In this document: positions 1 to 8,659 of the stretch, one piece after another
How the letters are laid out: the number at the start of each line of letters is the position of its first letter
How positions within the stretch are numbered: position 1 is the first letter of the stretch
From: Bradyrhizobium sp. 186
GTDB taxonomy: Bacteria; Pseudomonadota; Alphaproteobacteria; Rhizobiales; Xanthobacteraceae
Length of the DNA stretch: 64,000 nt
Assembly: GCF_023101685.1 (NCBI RefSeq)
Contig: NZ_CP082164.1
Coordinates: 7,006,001-7,070,000, forward strand
Direction: 5' to 3'
Notes under the pieces: generated by a model
The model's database searches: none
Seen by the model: the letters and a program-made list of their open reading frames with translations, nothing else
What the model was told of the DNA's origin: nothing
Translations under genes and position numbers: made by a program

Positions 1-1
1 A

Positions 2-130
2 AAACTGATCAGTGTTTCCTACGGAACGGTCGCCAACGATATCGCGGTTGTGAGGCATAAGCTTGGCCTTAGGTCGACCAGCGAATTGGTCCGGTTGGCG
101 ATTGAACTCTCTGCCAAGCTCCATCGTTAA
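2..130 (+). CDS. LuxR-type DNA-binding domain, C-terminal fragment
   Basis: This is the 3' end of a gene that begins outside the window; 42 residues can be read before the TAA at 128-130. The translation contains the pattern of a LuxR/FixJ-type helix-turn-helix: a recognition helix resembling VSYGTVANDIAVVRHKLG, then a KLGLRSTSELVRLA-like tail. This is where response regulators such as FixJ or NarL contact DNA. The N-terminal receiver or ligand domain cannot be seen, so its input signal is unknown. It is the last gene before a stretch without clear genes. The family call is fairly safe; the exact regulator cannot be named. Confidence 0.7.
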   Translation, partial: KLISVSYGTVANDIAVVRHKLGLRSTSELVRLAIELSAKLHR

Positions 131-458
131 GGAGCGATCAGCAAGTCTTCGCGTTTCCTTCGCGTTCTCAACGCATATTTGCCGATCCTTGGCCGGATGA
201 TTTGCGGCTGTCGAGCGCGAGCCGCGGCTTATCTGCAAGGCATGCGGCAAGCGCGGCGCCATTCTCAGGGGTGGAAGCGAGCCGAACTTGATGGGCCGAG
301 CGATCACCACTGAAGGTACCTCGTCCGACGCAACAAAAACTAGGTCTATGCGTTTTCGAACATTCGTGGCCCGGCCGCCGCTAACCATAACTACGACCAC
401 GTCTTGTTAGACAAAGCTTAAAAACTTACAGTTGTAGTTTTCAGTATGGATTTTTTTC
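131..458. other. intergenic, no gene seen
   Basis: About 330 bases between the LuxR-type fragment and the first small hypothetical gene. No reading frame on either strand has a convincing start, ribosome-binding site or family resemblance. The last 40 bases are AT-rich and probably hold the promoter of the next gene, but no consensus could be assigned. Confidence 0.4.
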
Positions 459-662
459 ATGATGGTCCGCTTACCCGTAGTCGGGGTCATCTCGCCTGAT
501 GGGAGAAGGTCATACTGGGTGGCAGCAGTGACGCCAGAGAAGGCGATGGGAGCGGTCGCGCGGGTCATCCCCGAGGGGCATGCCACTAGGCTCTTGAAGC
601 ACCGCCTGCGCGTGAGGCCAGATGCGCTCCGGCCAGGGCAAGTTCAGCAGCTTAGGCTCTGA
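459..662 (+). CDS. small hypothetical protein, 67 aa
   Basis: A short basic protein starting at the first ATG of a double ATG. It resembles a family of 60-70 residue proteins common in Bradyrhizobium accessory regions, with a YWVAAVTPEKA segment in the middle and a C-terminal LRPGQVQQL segment (recognised from memory of the family pattern). No signal peptide, membrane segment or catalytic motif is visible. It lies between a LuxR-type fragment and a DUF6894 gene on the same strand but is not tightly coupled to either. Function unknown. Confidence 0.5.
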   Translation: MMVRLPVVGVISPDGRRSYWVAAVTPEKAMGAVARVIPEGHATRLLKHRLRVRPDALRPGQVQQLRL

Positions 663-805
663 CCCAGAAACCTACCCACTAGGGGGCATTTATCTGCCTC
701 AAAAGAGCGGCCCTCCGCGTTTCACCGCCGGTCTATATCTGGTCTCCGTATTGGCGGACTGAGACCGCGCGCTCTCGCTGCCGTCTCTTGGAGGGAGCCG
801 CGTGG

Positions 806-1057
806 ATGACCCGCTTCTTCTTCGTCCACAGCTGCATTTCTGTCTTCGATGACGTCGGGCTGGAGCTTCCGGATATCGACGCTGCGCAAGCAGCGGCGAT
901 CGAATTGAGCGGCCGAATTCTCAACGATGAACCAGAAGGTCCGTTATGGCACGATAATAAATGGCGCGTCGAGGTTACTGGCAGCCCTGGAATCGGCGGG
1001 CAGACTTTCCTTGTCCTTCCGTTTTCAGTCACGCGACATAACGCAGCAACGATGTGA
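806..1057 (+). CDS. DUF6894 family small protein
   Basis: An 83-residue protein starting at ATG 806, chosen over an upstream TTG because GGAGGG lies about 10 bases before it. The N-terminus MTRFFFV, the acidic DDVGLELPDIDAAQAAA segment and the WRVEV segment near the end match the layout of the DUF6894 family, which is abundant in Bradyrhizobium and Methylobacterium. Its function is not established; it is soluble and has no motif suggesting catalysis. The C-terminal VLPFSVT segment is the usual last strand, so the gene looks intact. Confidence 0.75.
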   Translation: MTRFFFVHSCISVFDDVGLELPDIDAAQAAAIELSGRILNDEPEGPLWHDNKWRVEVTGSPGIGGQTFLVLPFSVTRHNAATM

Positions 1058-1712
1058 CTTGATCCATCTTATCGTTGCTCAAGTAGTTCGTCTTCGCTGC
1101 TTGGCTCGATGTGCTTGGCAACGCGCCCTTCGCGCTGGTGGATTGGCTGCTCAAAAAGCACCGGCGGGAGTGGCTGGCCTCACACGTGGCGATGCAGCCC
1201 CCAGAACGCAATTAGCAGGAGAGCTACGGTCCCAATTCCCAGCACTACGAGAATGGTTTCCAGCATGACGAATCAAGCTCCGCCAGTAGCAAGGTTACAC
1301 AATCCCGAAGGCGTCGCTTTCAAATATGAGAGTGCGAGCACATCTGGATAAATTTGGCCCCAGCCAGAAGGGAAAGCTGGGGCCTTCGGTCATGGTGTCA
1401 TGCAGGACCGAAGATCAGACGAACGCGACCCATTAGTTCAGATACAAAGATCCCGACGTCACCGGCCAATTCCAAACCACACATACGGATGGAAGCCGAT
1501 GTAGGCCAATTGATCGGCCGCCTTCCCATGCGCTCGCCAGCGCGTTCCCTCTATGGGAGGAGGTCGAAGAAGAGCCCACACCGCGGTGATGAGGACGGTA
1601 ACACTCCATGATGAGTGAGCTTTACTGACGCTTTCCCGTTGAGATTTCACTAGCTTAGAGCTCCAGACTTTCTAAAATTGATTTCTGTGATTCATTTTTC
1701 GGGTACATTGCG
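1058..1712. other. intergenic with one strong hairpin, no gene seen
   Basis: About 650 bases in which several overlapping frames are open, but none has a believable start signal or recognisable composition. The only clear structure is the hairpin at 1356-1384, listed separately. Confidence 0.4.
1356..1384. terminator. GC-rich hairpin, terminator-like
   Basis: A perfect 9-bp stem, GGCCCCAGC pairing with GCTGGGGCC, around an 11-base loop. No good T-tract follows on either strand, so it is a weak terminator candidate. The same GGCCCC-type stem recurs at 21217, 23987 and 31544 in this window. Confidence 0.4.
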
Positions 1713-2012
1713 ATGGTGAAACCTGCGGTTTCGCGTGACGCCTTTCGTGGTTTGTTTGCTCTTTACGCAGAAAAGGCCGACCACGAGCATGATGGTGAAC
1801 ACCGGCTATTGAAGTTGTTCGCTTCGACCAAAGACATTCCTGACTACTTACTAGAGCTATGGTCAGACCGCACTCAGCTGCTCGACCCCGAAATCGTTGG
1901 TAGCATGCTAATCCCGCGCACCCGGCAGATCGCCGATGGCAGCGCACATTATGACCATGCCAGCGACTTTCTCCATGCGCTCCTTAGAGACATGGAGCGA
2001 AAAGCGCACTGA
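1713..2012 (+). CDS. hypothetical protein, 99 aa
   Basis: An acidic, probably helical protein beginning at ATG 1713. No family is recognised. The composition (many Asp, Glu and His with regularly spaced Leu) is protein-like, and the frame is open to 2012. There is no signal peptide or membrane segment. It stands alone upstream of a broken ligase gene; nothing in the context suggests a role. Confidence 0.4.
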   Translation: MVKPAVSRDAFRGLFALYAEKADHEHDGEHRLLKLFASTKDIPDYLLELWSDRTQLLDPEIVGSMLIPRTRQIADGSAHYDHASDFLHALLRDMERKAH

Positions 2013-2095
2013 CAGTTTCGTCCTTTCCTCTTGGAGGCGGGCTCCCTGTTGGGCCCCGCCACACGTGAATGCGTGCGTGAAGCGGCAATAACTGG

Positions 2096-2304
2096 GGCAT
2101 TCATCGTCTTCGTGGCCTTCGATCTCCTGTACCTTAATGGTCGCGATCTACGCCATCTGCCGCGGAGGAGCGCAAGGCCGCCTTGAAAGAGCTGATCGCC
2201 GAAATGCCCGTCGAAATGCAGCGAGCAGTTTGAGTTGGATGGCGCCGACCTGTACCGGCGCACCTGTCAAGCCGAGTTGGAGGGCATCGTCTCCAAGATC
2301 GCCA
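2096..2304 (+). pseudogene. ligD: ATP-dependent DNA ligase (LigD-type) remnant
   Basis: Three successive frames give pieces of the ligase catalytic core: VFVAFDLLYLNGRDLRHLP, then an EERKAALKELIAEMP segment, then FELDGADLYRR...CQAELEGIVSK. These correspond to the adenylation-domain region around motifs IIIa and IV of the LigD / ATP-dependent ligase family, whose last conserved part reads EGxVxK. At least two frameshifts and the loss of both ends make it non-functional. The IS256 element starts directly after it, and beyond the element the interrupted frame ends within a few codons. LigD partners Ku in bacterial end joining; a complete ku lies at 46971. Confidence 0.75.
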
Positions 2305-3701
2305 GAGCTATGCAGGATTTTGGGTGACGAGGCGATCAGGCGGCGTGGTTTGCCGGCATGTGGATGACCTCGATGCCGTCGTTGAATCTGACACCTGCGA
2401 TGACCTTCGGCAACTGATTTGTGCCTTTGAGCCGCCGCCAGGTTTTCGATGCGGCGACGACCAGCTTGAACACCATCAGCCTTGCTGTCGTTGACGACAG
2501 TGATCCTTTCGTCCGCACGGTTCTGTGCCGCACGGTTGCGAACACGCTTTCGATGGGGTTGGTCGTGCGCAAGTGATCCCAATGCTCGGCAGGGAAGTCG
2601 TAGAAGGCCAGCAGCGCGTCACGGTCCTTGGCGAGGCATTCGACCGCCCGGCCGTACTTGACGCGGTATTTCTCGGCGAAGACGTCGATCGCCGCCTCGG
2701 CGGCCGCCCGGTTCGGCGCCCAGTAGATTTCGCGCAGGTCCTTCTTCATGTTGGCCTGCACCGAGAGTGGCACCTTGTCCAGGACGTTCACGGTCTTGTG
2801 CACCCAGCAGCGCTGGTGCCGCGTGCCAGGAAAGACCTCGTCAAGCGCCTTCCAGAAGCCGAGCGCACCGTCACCAACGGCAATTTCCGGGGCGATCTGC
2901 AACCCGCGCTGCTTGACGTCGATCAGGAGCTCACGCCAGCTCTGCGTGCTCTCCCGGACGCCGACCTGAAAGCCAATCAGCTCCTTCTTGCCTTCCGGCG
3001 TCGCGCCGATCAGCACCAGCATGCATTCGCCGTGGTCTTCCATGCGTGCCTGCAGGAATATGCCATCAGCCCACACATAGACGTAGCGCCGCGCCGACAG
3101 ATCGCGCTTTTGCCAGCGCTCGTACTCGCCCTGCCACTCGGCCGTCAGCCGGGAGATGACCGCCGGCGACAGGTTCGGCGCGTCCTTGCCCAGTAGGGCC
3201 GTCAGCGCCTCCTGGAAATCACCGGTCGAGATGCCGCGCAGGTACAGCACCGGCAACAGCGCATCCAGGCTCCTGGTCCTCCGCGCCCACAGCGGCAGGA
3301 TCGCCGAGCTGAAGCGGATCCGCTCGCCGTCACCGGCCGCCCCGCGGTCTCGAATCTTCGCCCGCGCGATCTCGACCGGGCCGATGCCGGTCGCAATCGT
3401 TCGCGCCGGGCCGTAACCATGCCGCACGACACGGGCGCGCCCGTCGGCAAGCTTCAAATCCTTCACCGTGGCAAGAAACGTCTCGACTTCGATCTCGACG
3501 GCCTGCGCCAGAAGCTGCCGCGCACCAGTTCGCAGAATATTGGTCAGTGGATCGTCGATATTGTCGGGCTGACGAAGGGCAACAATATTGCTAGTCTCGT
3601 TCATGGCGTATCGCTCTCCTTGAGAGGTTCTGGCAGGCTCGACACCCGCCTCGATACGCCGCCTATCTCATTCCGTCATCACCCACTTTCCCGCATAGCT
3701 C
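2305..3701 (-). mobile_element. IS256-family insertion sequence, complete
   Basis: The ends are imperfect inverted repeats, GAGCTATGCAGGATTTTGG on the left and GAGCTATGCGGGAAAGTGG read inward from the right. They are flanked by a 9-base direct duplication, AGATCGCCA, at 2296-2304 and 3702-3710. The element is 1,397 bp, carries one intact transposase gene and sits inside the broken ligD remnant. A 9-base duplication fits the IS256 family. Matching flanks show a single insertion without later rearrangement. Confidence 0.9.
2336..3604 (-). CDS. IS256-family transposase
   Basis: A 422-residue Mutator-type transposase, the usual length for IS256. The DDE residues can be placed in YVWADGIF (first Asp), VGDGALGFW (second Asp) and TTNPIES (Glu), with the family's RCWVHKT segment between the second Asp and the Glu. 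It carries out cut-and-paste or copy-out transposition of the surrounding element. The frame is uninterrupted, so it could be active. It occupies nearly the whole element and reads toward the ligase remnant. Confidence 0.95.
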   Translation of the reverse strand: MNETSNIVALRQPDNIDDPLTNILRTGARQLLAQAVEIEVETFLATVKDLKLADGRARVVRHGYGPARTIATGIGPVEIARAKIRDRGAAGDGERIRFSSAILPLWARRTRSLDALLPVLYLRGISTGDFQEALTALLGKDAPNLSPAVISRLTAEWQGEYERWQKRDLSARRYVYVWADGIFLQARMEDHGECMLVLIGATPEGKKELIGFQVGVRESTQSWRELLIDVKQRGLQIAPEIAVGDGALGFWKALDEVFPGTRHQRCWVHKTVNVLDKVPLSVQANMKKDLREIYWAPNRAAAEAAIDVFAEKYRVKYGRAVECLAKDRDALLAFYDFPAEHWDHLRTTNPIESVFATVRHRTVRTKGSLSSTTARLMVFKLVVAASKTWRRLKGTNQLPKVIAGVRFNDGIEVIHMPANHAA

Positions 3702-3710
3702 AGATCGCCA

Positions 3711-4107
3711 ACTCGTCTTGCTAGGCTAATCGCGAATTGCCCTGCCCCACCCTGTTTTGCAGCCGTGATCCGAGCGTGGCCAACTTATTCGTAGCTCGTC
3801 ACCGTAGCTACGAGAACCTCGGGCTTGCTGTGAGAAAGCTGCCGGCAATTCAATATCCTGGCTGCTCGGGTTTGGAGGAGTGGATAACTGCACAACCAAT
3901 CACACAGGCTCGCAAGCCGGATGAGTGTTGGTACGACCCTACCATCAGCAGAGCCTCCGTGCCGATCCGCACGCGAGATTGAATGCCAGCCAAAATCGTA
4001 GTAGCGTTGCTGCCTTTCTACATCAGTGTCATCGTGGCGGCCGCAAAGTGGACGCGGATGGCTGCTTCGATATGAGGTCGTGAAACCGGTTGGCCCGAGC
4101 ATCCCCA
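3711..4107. other. intergenic, no gene seen
   Basis: About 400 bases between the IS256 element and the histidine kinase. Open frames on both strands lack start signals and family resemblance. It presumably contains the promoter for the kinase and transporter operon, but no sigma factor consensus was found. Confidence 0.4.
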
Positions 4108-5379
4108 ATGTCGCAGCCGGAATTTGAAGCGCACTATGCCGCACTGAAGCGCGAGATTGATGCTCTTGAGGCGGACCTCGCGAAGCCAAAAGCACGCAAG
4201 CATTTTGCAGACGTGAGGCAGCGGATCGAAACGCTCTACGAGACGTTGCGAGAGAACCATCTGCTACTGCACACCGTCCTCGAAAACAGCGCCGCGAGTA
4301 TTTACGCCAAACGCAAAGATGGTCGCTATACCTTCCTCAACCGAGGCATGGAGATGCTGTGCAACGTGACTCGGGGGCAGTGCCTCGGCAGAACAGACTT
4401 TGACGTGTTTCCCATAGAAATCGCCCAGCAGTATCGAAGCAATGACGTCGCCGCCATGATGACGGGCAAGCTGTCGGAATCCGAGGAAATGTCGAAGACA
4501 CCTGCAGGTGACCGGTTTCTCCTGTCCAAGAAGGTGCCGCTGATTTCCGACGCCGGCGAAGTCCAGGGAATTTGCGGCATCTCGACCGACATAACGGACC
4601 TGCGACGGACCGAACGCGCCCTGCGCGAGGCGGTTGAGACGCTGCAGCGCGAACGAGACAACAAACTGCTGAATGTCGAGGCGGCCACAGCGTCCATCGC
4701 CCACGAAGTACGCCAACCCCTGACGGCCATTGCGACAAACGGCGATGCGGCAATAAGCTTTCTTGAAATGACGCCGCCCGATCTTGACGAGTTGCGGGCG
4801 ATTCTGAATCGGATCATCACCGATTGCCATCACGCGAGCGAGGTCTTCGACAGCATCAGTGCCCTGTTCAAGAAGGTCGATCACAGCAGAGGACCGGTCG
4901 ATGTCAACGAGATTGCACGTGGCGTGCTGCAATCGCTTCACGGACAGTTGAGGGATCACGGCGTCGCGACCGAAACCGAACTTGCATCCGATCTGCCGCT
5001 GGTCGAAGGGCATCAGGGTCAGTTGCGACAGGCGGTCTTCAACCTGGTCCACAATGCGATCGAAGCCATGGCCACCACAACGGATAAAAGACGCCTGCTG
5101 CGGGTGAGCACACAGCCTCGGGGTCGCAACACAATCGCGGTCGCAGTTGAGGATTCAGGACCTGGGATTGATCCTGGACGTTTGAACAACATATTTGATG
5201 CATTCGTCACGACCAAAGCGAATGGAATGGGATTGGGCCTCGCGATCTGCCGCATGATCATTCAGCGTCACGGCGGTCAACTTTCGGCATCGTCAGACGG
5301 CAGGACCGGCGCGCGCGTCCAATTCGTTCTGCCGGTCGGATTGGTGGATACTGCACACGCGCGGAACGTCAGCCATTGA
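4108..5379 (+). CDS. soluble PAS-domain sensor histidine kinase
   Basis: Numbered from ATG 4108 (an in-frame TTG at 4090 is the alternative start), the protein has about 423 residues. A short coiled coil leads into one PAS domain (about 50-165, ending in the GICGISTDITD pattern). A HisKA box follows with the phospho-accepting His near 199 in SIAHEVRQPL, then a HATPase with NLVHNAIEAM (N box), DSGPGI (G1) and GMGLGLAI (G2). No membrane segment is present, so it senses inside the cell. It stands 33 bases ahead of an ABC transporter operon and has no response regulator beside it, so its partner is unknown. It may control uptake of the transporter's substrate. Confidence 0.9.
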   Translation: MSQPEFEAHYAALKREIDALEADLAKPKARKHFADVRQRIETLYETLRENHLLLHTVLENSAASIYAKRKDGRYTFLNRGMEMLCNVTRGQCLGRTDFDVFPIEIAQQYRSNDVAAMMTGKLSESEEMSKTPAGDRFLLSKKVPLISDAGEVQGICGISTDITDLRRTERALREAVETLQRERDNKLLNVEAATASIAHEVRQPLTAIATNGDAAISFLEMTPPDLDELRAILNRIITDCHHASEVFDSISALFKKVDHSRGPVDVNEIARGVLQSLHGQLRDHGVATETELASDLPLVEGHQGQLRQAVFNLVHNAIEAMATTTDKRRLLRVSTQPRGRNTIAVAVEDSGPGIDPGRLNNIFDAFVTTKANGMGLGLAICRMIIQRHGGQLSASSDGRTGARVQFVLPVGLVDTAHARNVSH

Positions 5380-5412
5380 CTGTTTCGGTTTCCTGGCGAA
5401 CGAGGAGGCCGG

Positions 5413-6501
5413 ATGAGTCCGCCAGCCGCCATAGCGCTCGATCGTGTAACCAAGGTCTACGACAAACCTGTCGTGTCCGACATTTCGTTGGAGGTGCCGG
5501 AGGGAAGCTTCGTCACGGTGTTGGGGCCTTCCGGCTCTGGCAAGAGCACGATATTGCAAATGATCGGTGGCTTCCTGCAGCCGACCGCAGGCCGTATTCT
5601 CTTCGCCGGTACGGACATGACGGCGCTTCCGCCCAACAAGCGGCCATGCAACACGATCTTTCAGGACCTCGGCCTGTTTCCGCACATGACTGTTGCCGAG
5701 AACGTCGCCTATGGTCTTAAGGTACGCGGCGTCGACCCAGCCACGCGGCGCAAGTGCACGGCGGAGATGCTCGCTATCGTTGCTCTTGAAGGCTACGAGC
5801 GGCGCCGCATACACCAGCTTTCCGGAGGCCAGCGCCAACGCGTGGCGCTTGCCCGAGCGCTGGTGCTCGACCCTGCTGTTCTTCTGCTCGACGAGCCATT
5901 GACGGGGCTCGATGAGCGATTGCGCCAGCAACTGCGCGGCGAGATCAGTCGTCTGCACCGACGGCTCGGCGCGACCATCCTTGCCGTCACTCACAATCAG
6001 GATGAGGCTCTGTCTCTAAGCGATCGAATTATAGTTTTGCGAGCGGGCCGCATCGAACAGATCGGTACGCCGCGCGAAGTCTTCGAACGACCGGCCAATG
6101 CCTTCGTCGCGCGGTTCGTTGGGTTCGACGCAATATTGAAGCCGGAGCGTGTCGATTCCGGCATTGCCGACTGGCATGCGCGCGTCACTGGACGAGATAT
6201 CCGCTGTGAACCGCCCGTCAGCCGTGACCCGGCGAACGGTTATGTGCTGGTCCTCCGACCCGAGCGGATCAGGATCGCACACCCAAAAGAACGAAGTGAT
6301 CTCGGGCCGCTCACGGTCATTTCCACCGCCTACAAGGGCCGAGACGTCGAGGTTGAGAGCCGGTTGGTTGACGGTCAAGCGCTCAAATTTCTCATCTCCG
6401 CAGATCCGGGTGTCGCGGTACCCGCATCAGGCAGCAGCATCGAGATTGTTTGGGAACCCATGAAGCCGCTGTTGCTACCGGACGCGCTGGTCGAGCCCTG
6501 A
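5413..6501 (+). CDS. polyamine-type ABC transporter ATP-binding protein
   Basis: A 362-residue ATPase of the PotA/FbpC type. Walker A is GPSGSGKST at about 38-46, the Q loop is in NTIFQDLGLFPHMTV, the signature is LSGGQRQRV, and Walker B is VLLLDEPLTGLD. After residue 240 a TOBE-type regulatory domain follows, as in polyamine and iron importers. It should power import through the two permeases encoded downstream. The gene lies between the histidine kinase and the substrate-binding protein, in the same direction. The family's substrate cannot be fixed from sequence alone; putrescine/spermidine-like compounds are the best guess. Confidence 0.93.
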   Translation: MSPPAAIALDRVTKVYDKPVVSDISLEVPEGSFVTVLGPSGSGKSTILQMIGGFLQPTAGRILFAGTDMTALPPNKRPCNTIFQDLGLFPHMTVAENVAYGLKVRGVDPATRRKCTAEMLAIVALEGYERRRIHQLSGGQRQRVALARALVLDPAVLLLDEPLTGLDERLRQQLRGEISRLHRRLGATILAVTHNQDEALSLSDRIIVLRAGRIEQIGTPREVFERPANAFVARFVGFDAILKPERVDSGIADWHARVTGRDIRCEPPVSRDPANGYVLVLRPERIRIAHPKERSDLGPLTVISTAYKGRDVEVESRLVDGQALKFLISADPGVAVPASGSSIEIVWEPMKPLLLPDALVEP

Positions 6502-6581
6502 TATCTGCCCAGCGACGCCTCTGCGAAGGCGCCTGAATTATGATATGCATCAAGCCGGGAGGCTCCTGAGGAGCTTGGACA

Positions 6582-7760
6582 ATGGCGCACAGCATCGGGA
6601 ATGGCTCTCCACCGGGCGTATTCTCCCAGTTGACACGCCGCCAGCTTGTTCAGAACGGTGTTCTTGGCGCTGGCGCGCTGGCAGTCGGAAGTTTGGGCCT
6701 ACCGCGCGCTGCCCGAGCGTTAGATGAGATCAATTTTTGGGCAACTGGCACGCTCGATATCGGCGACGACGGGTGGAGAACCTTTGCAAACGACAGCGGT
6801 GTCAAAGTCGACTTCACCGATAACGGCAATGACCCGGGGCCGGTCGTTGCCAAGCTGGCGGCTGGCAACGCAAACGACATTTATGATGTCGCAGGGCTTC
6901 AGGGAGGCAGCGAAAAGGAACTGGCGAGACGCGGCCTTGTTGCGCCCTGGGACATTTCGCAAATCCAGAATTATGCGAGCGTGTGGCAGTGGGCGAAGGA
7001 CATTCCCTACCTGACCCACGATGGCAAGGCCTACGGAATTCCGACCGTCATCAATGCCGATTCCATCATCGCCGTAAGAGGCAAGGCTGGCAGCGTCGAC
7101 AGCTACGGCGCCATCTTTGATCCGAAGCTGAAGGGCAAGACCGCCATGGAAGACGCCTGGATCAACAGCGTCATCTTTACCGCCATTTATCTGAAGAACT
7201 CCGAGAATGCGAAGATTGACGAGCCCGGCAACCTGACCGCTGACGAGCTCGGGCTGGTCATGGAATTCCTGATCAAGCACAAGCGGGACCGCCAGTTCCG
7301 CACATTCTGGAACGGTTGGGAACAGGGTCTCCAGCTCTTGGCCAACCAAGAGGTCTGGGTGATGACCGGCTGGGAACCCATTGTTTATGCCGCGCGGATG
7401 CGGGGTGTCGATTGCTATTATGCCGTGCCTAAGGAAGGCTACGAGGGATGGGCTAACAATACCATCCTGCTGAAGAGCGCGGTGGTCCGCGGGCGTACAA
7501 AGGCGGCCCATCAGTTGGTCAATGCCCTTTTCTCGGGATTCTACGGCTGCAAGCTCGGCCTGCTGCGCGGCTATGTCGTTCCCACCGACAACAACGTCGC
7601 CTACGCGACGGCTCATACGAATGCTTTCGATCCGGCGAGCGTCCGGAAACTGGCCGAGCATGTGAAGCAAAAGTTTGCCGGCAAGATCTATTGGCAAAAC
7701 ACCCGGCCGGACAATTTCCAGCTCTACGAAACATGGTGGCAGAGATTGAGGAACGCGTAG
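6582..7760 (+). CDS. ABC transporter substrate-binding protein with Tat signal
   Basis: A 392-residue periplasmic binding protein of the PotD/PotF class. The N-terminus carries a twin-arginine signal (TRRQLVQNG, Arg 19-20), then a hydrophobic stretch ending near PRAARA. The mature part opens with INFWATGTLD and has the GNANDIYDVAGLQG and TVINADSIIAV segments typical of polyamine-type binding proteins. Tat export suggests folding before secretion, seen in several Bradyrhizobium binding proteins. Its stop overlaps the start of the first permease gene, consistent with one operon. It captures the substrate; specificity is not resolved. Confidence 0.9.
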   Translation: MAHSIGNGSPPGVFSQLTRRQLVQNGVLGAGALAVGSLGLPRAARALDEINFWATGTLDIGDDGWRTFANDSGVKVDFTDNGNDPGPVVAKLAAGNANDIYDVAGLQGGSEKELARRGLVAPWDISQIQNYASVWQWAKDIPYLTHDGKAYGIPTVINADSIIAVRGKAGSVDSYGAIFDPKLKGKTAMEDAWINSVIFTAIYLKNSENAKIDEPGNLTADELGLVMEFLIKHKRDRQFRTFWNGWEQGLQLLANQEVWVMTGWEPIVYAARMRGVDCYYAVPKEGYEGWANNTILLKSAVVRGRTKAAHQLVNALFSGFYGCKLGLLRGYVVPTDNNVAYATAHTNAFDPASVRKLAEHVKQKFAGKIYWQNTRPDNFQLYETWWQRLRNA

Positions 7761-8659
7761 TGCCTCACGAACCAGGGCTCGGCGAAAGCGTGGGCGCCCG
7801 CTGGCGGCCGGCGGGCTTCCTCCTCGCGCTCCCGTCGCTCGCGGTCTTTGTTGGGGTGGGCTTCATTCCGCTGGCACTGATCGCGACGTGGAGTTTCTGG
7901 AGCTTCGATCCTGATACCTACTGGATCAAGCCCGCCTGGTCGTTCGCGTCATATGCGGCCCTCCTCGAGAACGGACGAGCAACCGTTTTTCTGCGCACGG
8001 CGGGCCTCGCCGCACTGACCGCTACGGCTTCCACGCTGCTCGCTGTTCCGGCCGCGGGGGTCGTCGGTCTGTTGAGCGGACCGCGCCGGGCTGCGCTCCT
8101 CCTCGCACTGTTCACCATTCCATTCTTCACGAGCGGCCTCGTGCGCGCCTTTGCATGGCGCCTCGTGCTTGGTCGGCAGGGCGTCATCAACAACGCGCTA
8201 ATGAGCCTTGGAATTGTGGAGACTCCAGTCGAATGGCTTTTGTTCTCCGATTTTGCGGTCCTGCTGGGGATGGTCGCCGCCTATCTGCCATTCGCTATAG
8301 TTCCCATTGTGCTGGCATTCAAGCGGATCGAACATTCAGTGATTCGTGCAAGCCAGGACCTTGGTGCAGGCTTCTGGACCGTGCTCGCAACCATCGTCTT
8401 ACCGCTCGTCCTGCCAGGAATCGTGGCGGGCTTTCTGTTCGTATTCGTCGTCGCCGTTGGCACGTCGATGGAGATCCAGCTTCTTGGAGGGGCTGGGGCT
8501 TCTTCCATTTCCATCATGATCGACGATGTACTGAGAGTGGTGAATTTCCCCCTCGCCTTCGCCATCGCTACGGTCGTCATCACTCTGCTCACCGTCCTCA
8601 TCATCACCGCAAATCGCGCGCTCGGGCTGTCGCGCCTGTTCGAAAGCCTCGGCATATGA
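7760..8659 (+). CDS. ABC transporter permease, PotB-like
   Basis: An inner-membrane permease of about 299 residues with six predicted membrane helices. The EAA-type loop is visible as IEHSVIRASQDLGAGFWTVLATIVLPLVLPGI, which contacts the ATPase. I chose GTG 7760 because GAGG lies 8 bases upstream and it overlaps the TAG of the binding-protein gene; ATG 7733 is the other possibility. It pairs with the next permease to form the channel of a polyamine-type importer. Its stop overlaps the next start in an ATGA arrangement, implying coupled translation. Confidence 0.9.
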   Translation: MPHEPGLGESVGARWRPAGFLLALPSLAVFVGVGFIPLALIATWSFWSFDPDTYWIKPAWSFASYAALLENGRATVFLRTAGLAALTATASTLLAVPAAGVVGLLSGPRRAALLLALFTIPFFTSGLVRAFAWRLVLGRQGVINNALMSLGIVETPVEWLLFSDFAVLLGMVAAYLPFAIVPIVLAFKRIEHSVIRASQDLGAGFWTVLATIVLPLVLPGIVAGFLFVFVVAVGTSMEIQLLGGAGASSISIMIDDVLRVVNFPLAFAIATVVITLLTVLIITANRALGLSRLFESLGI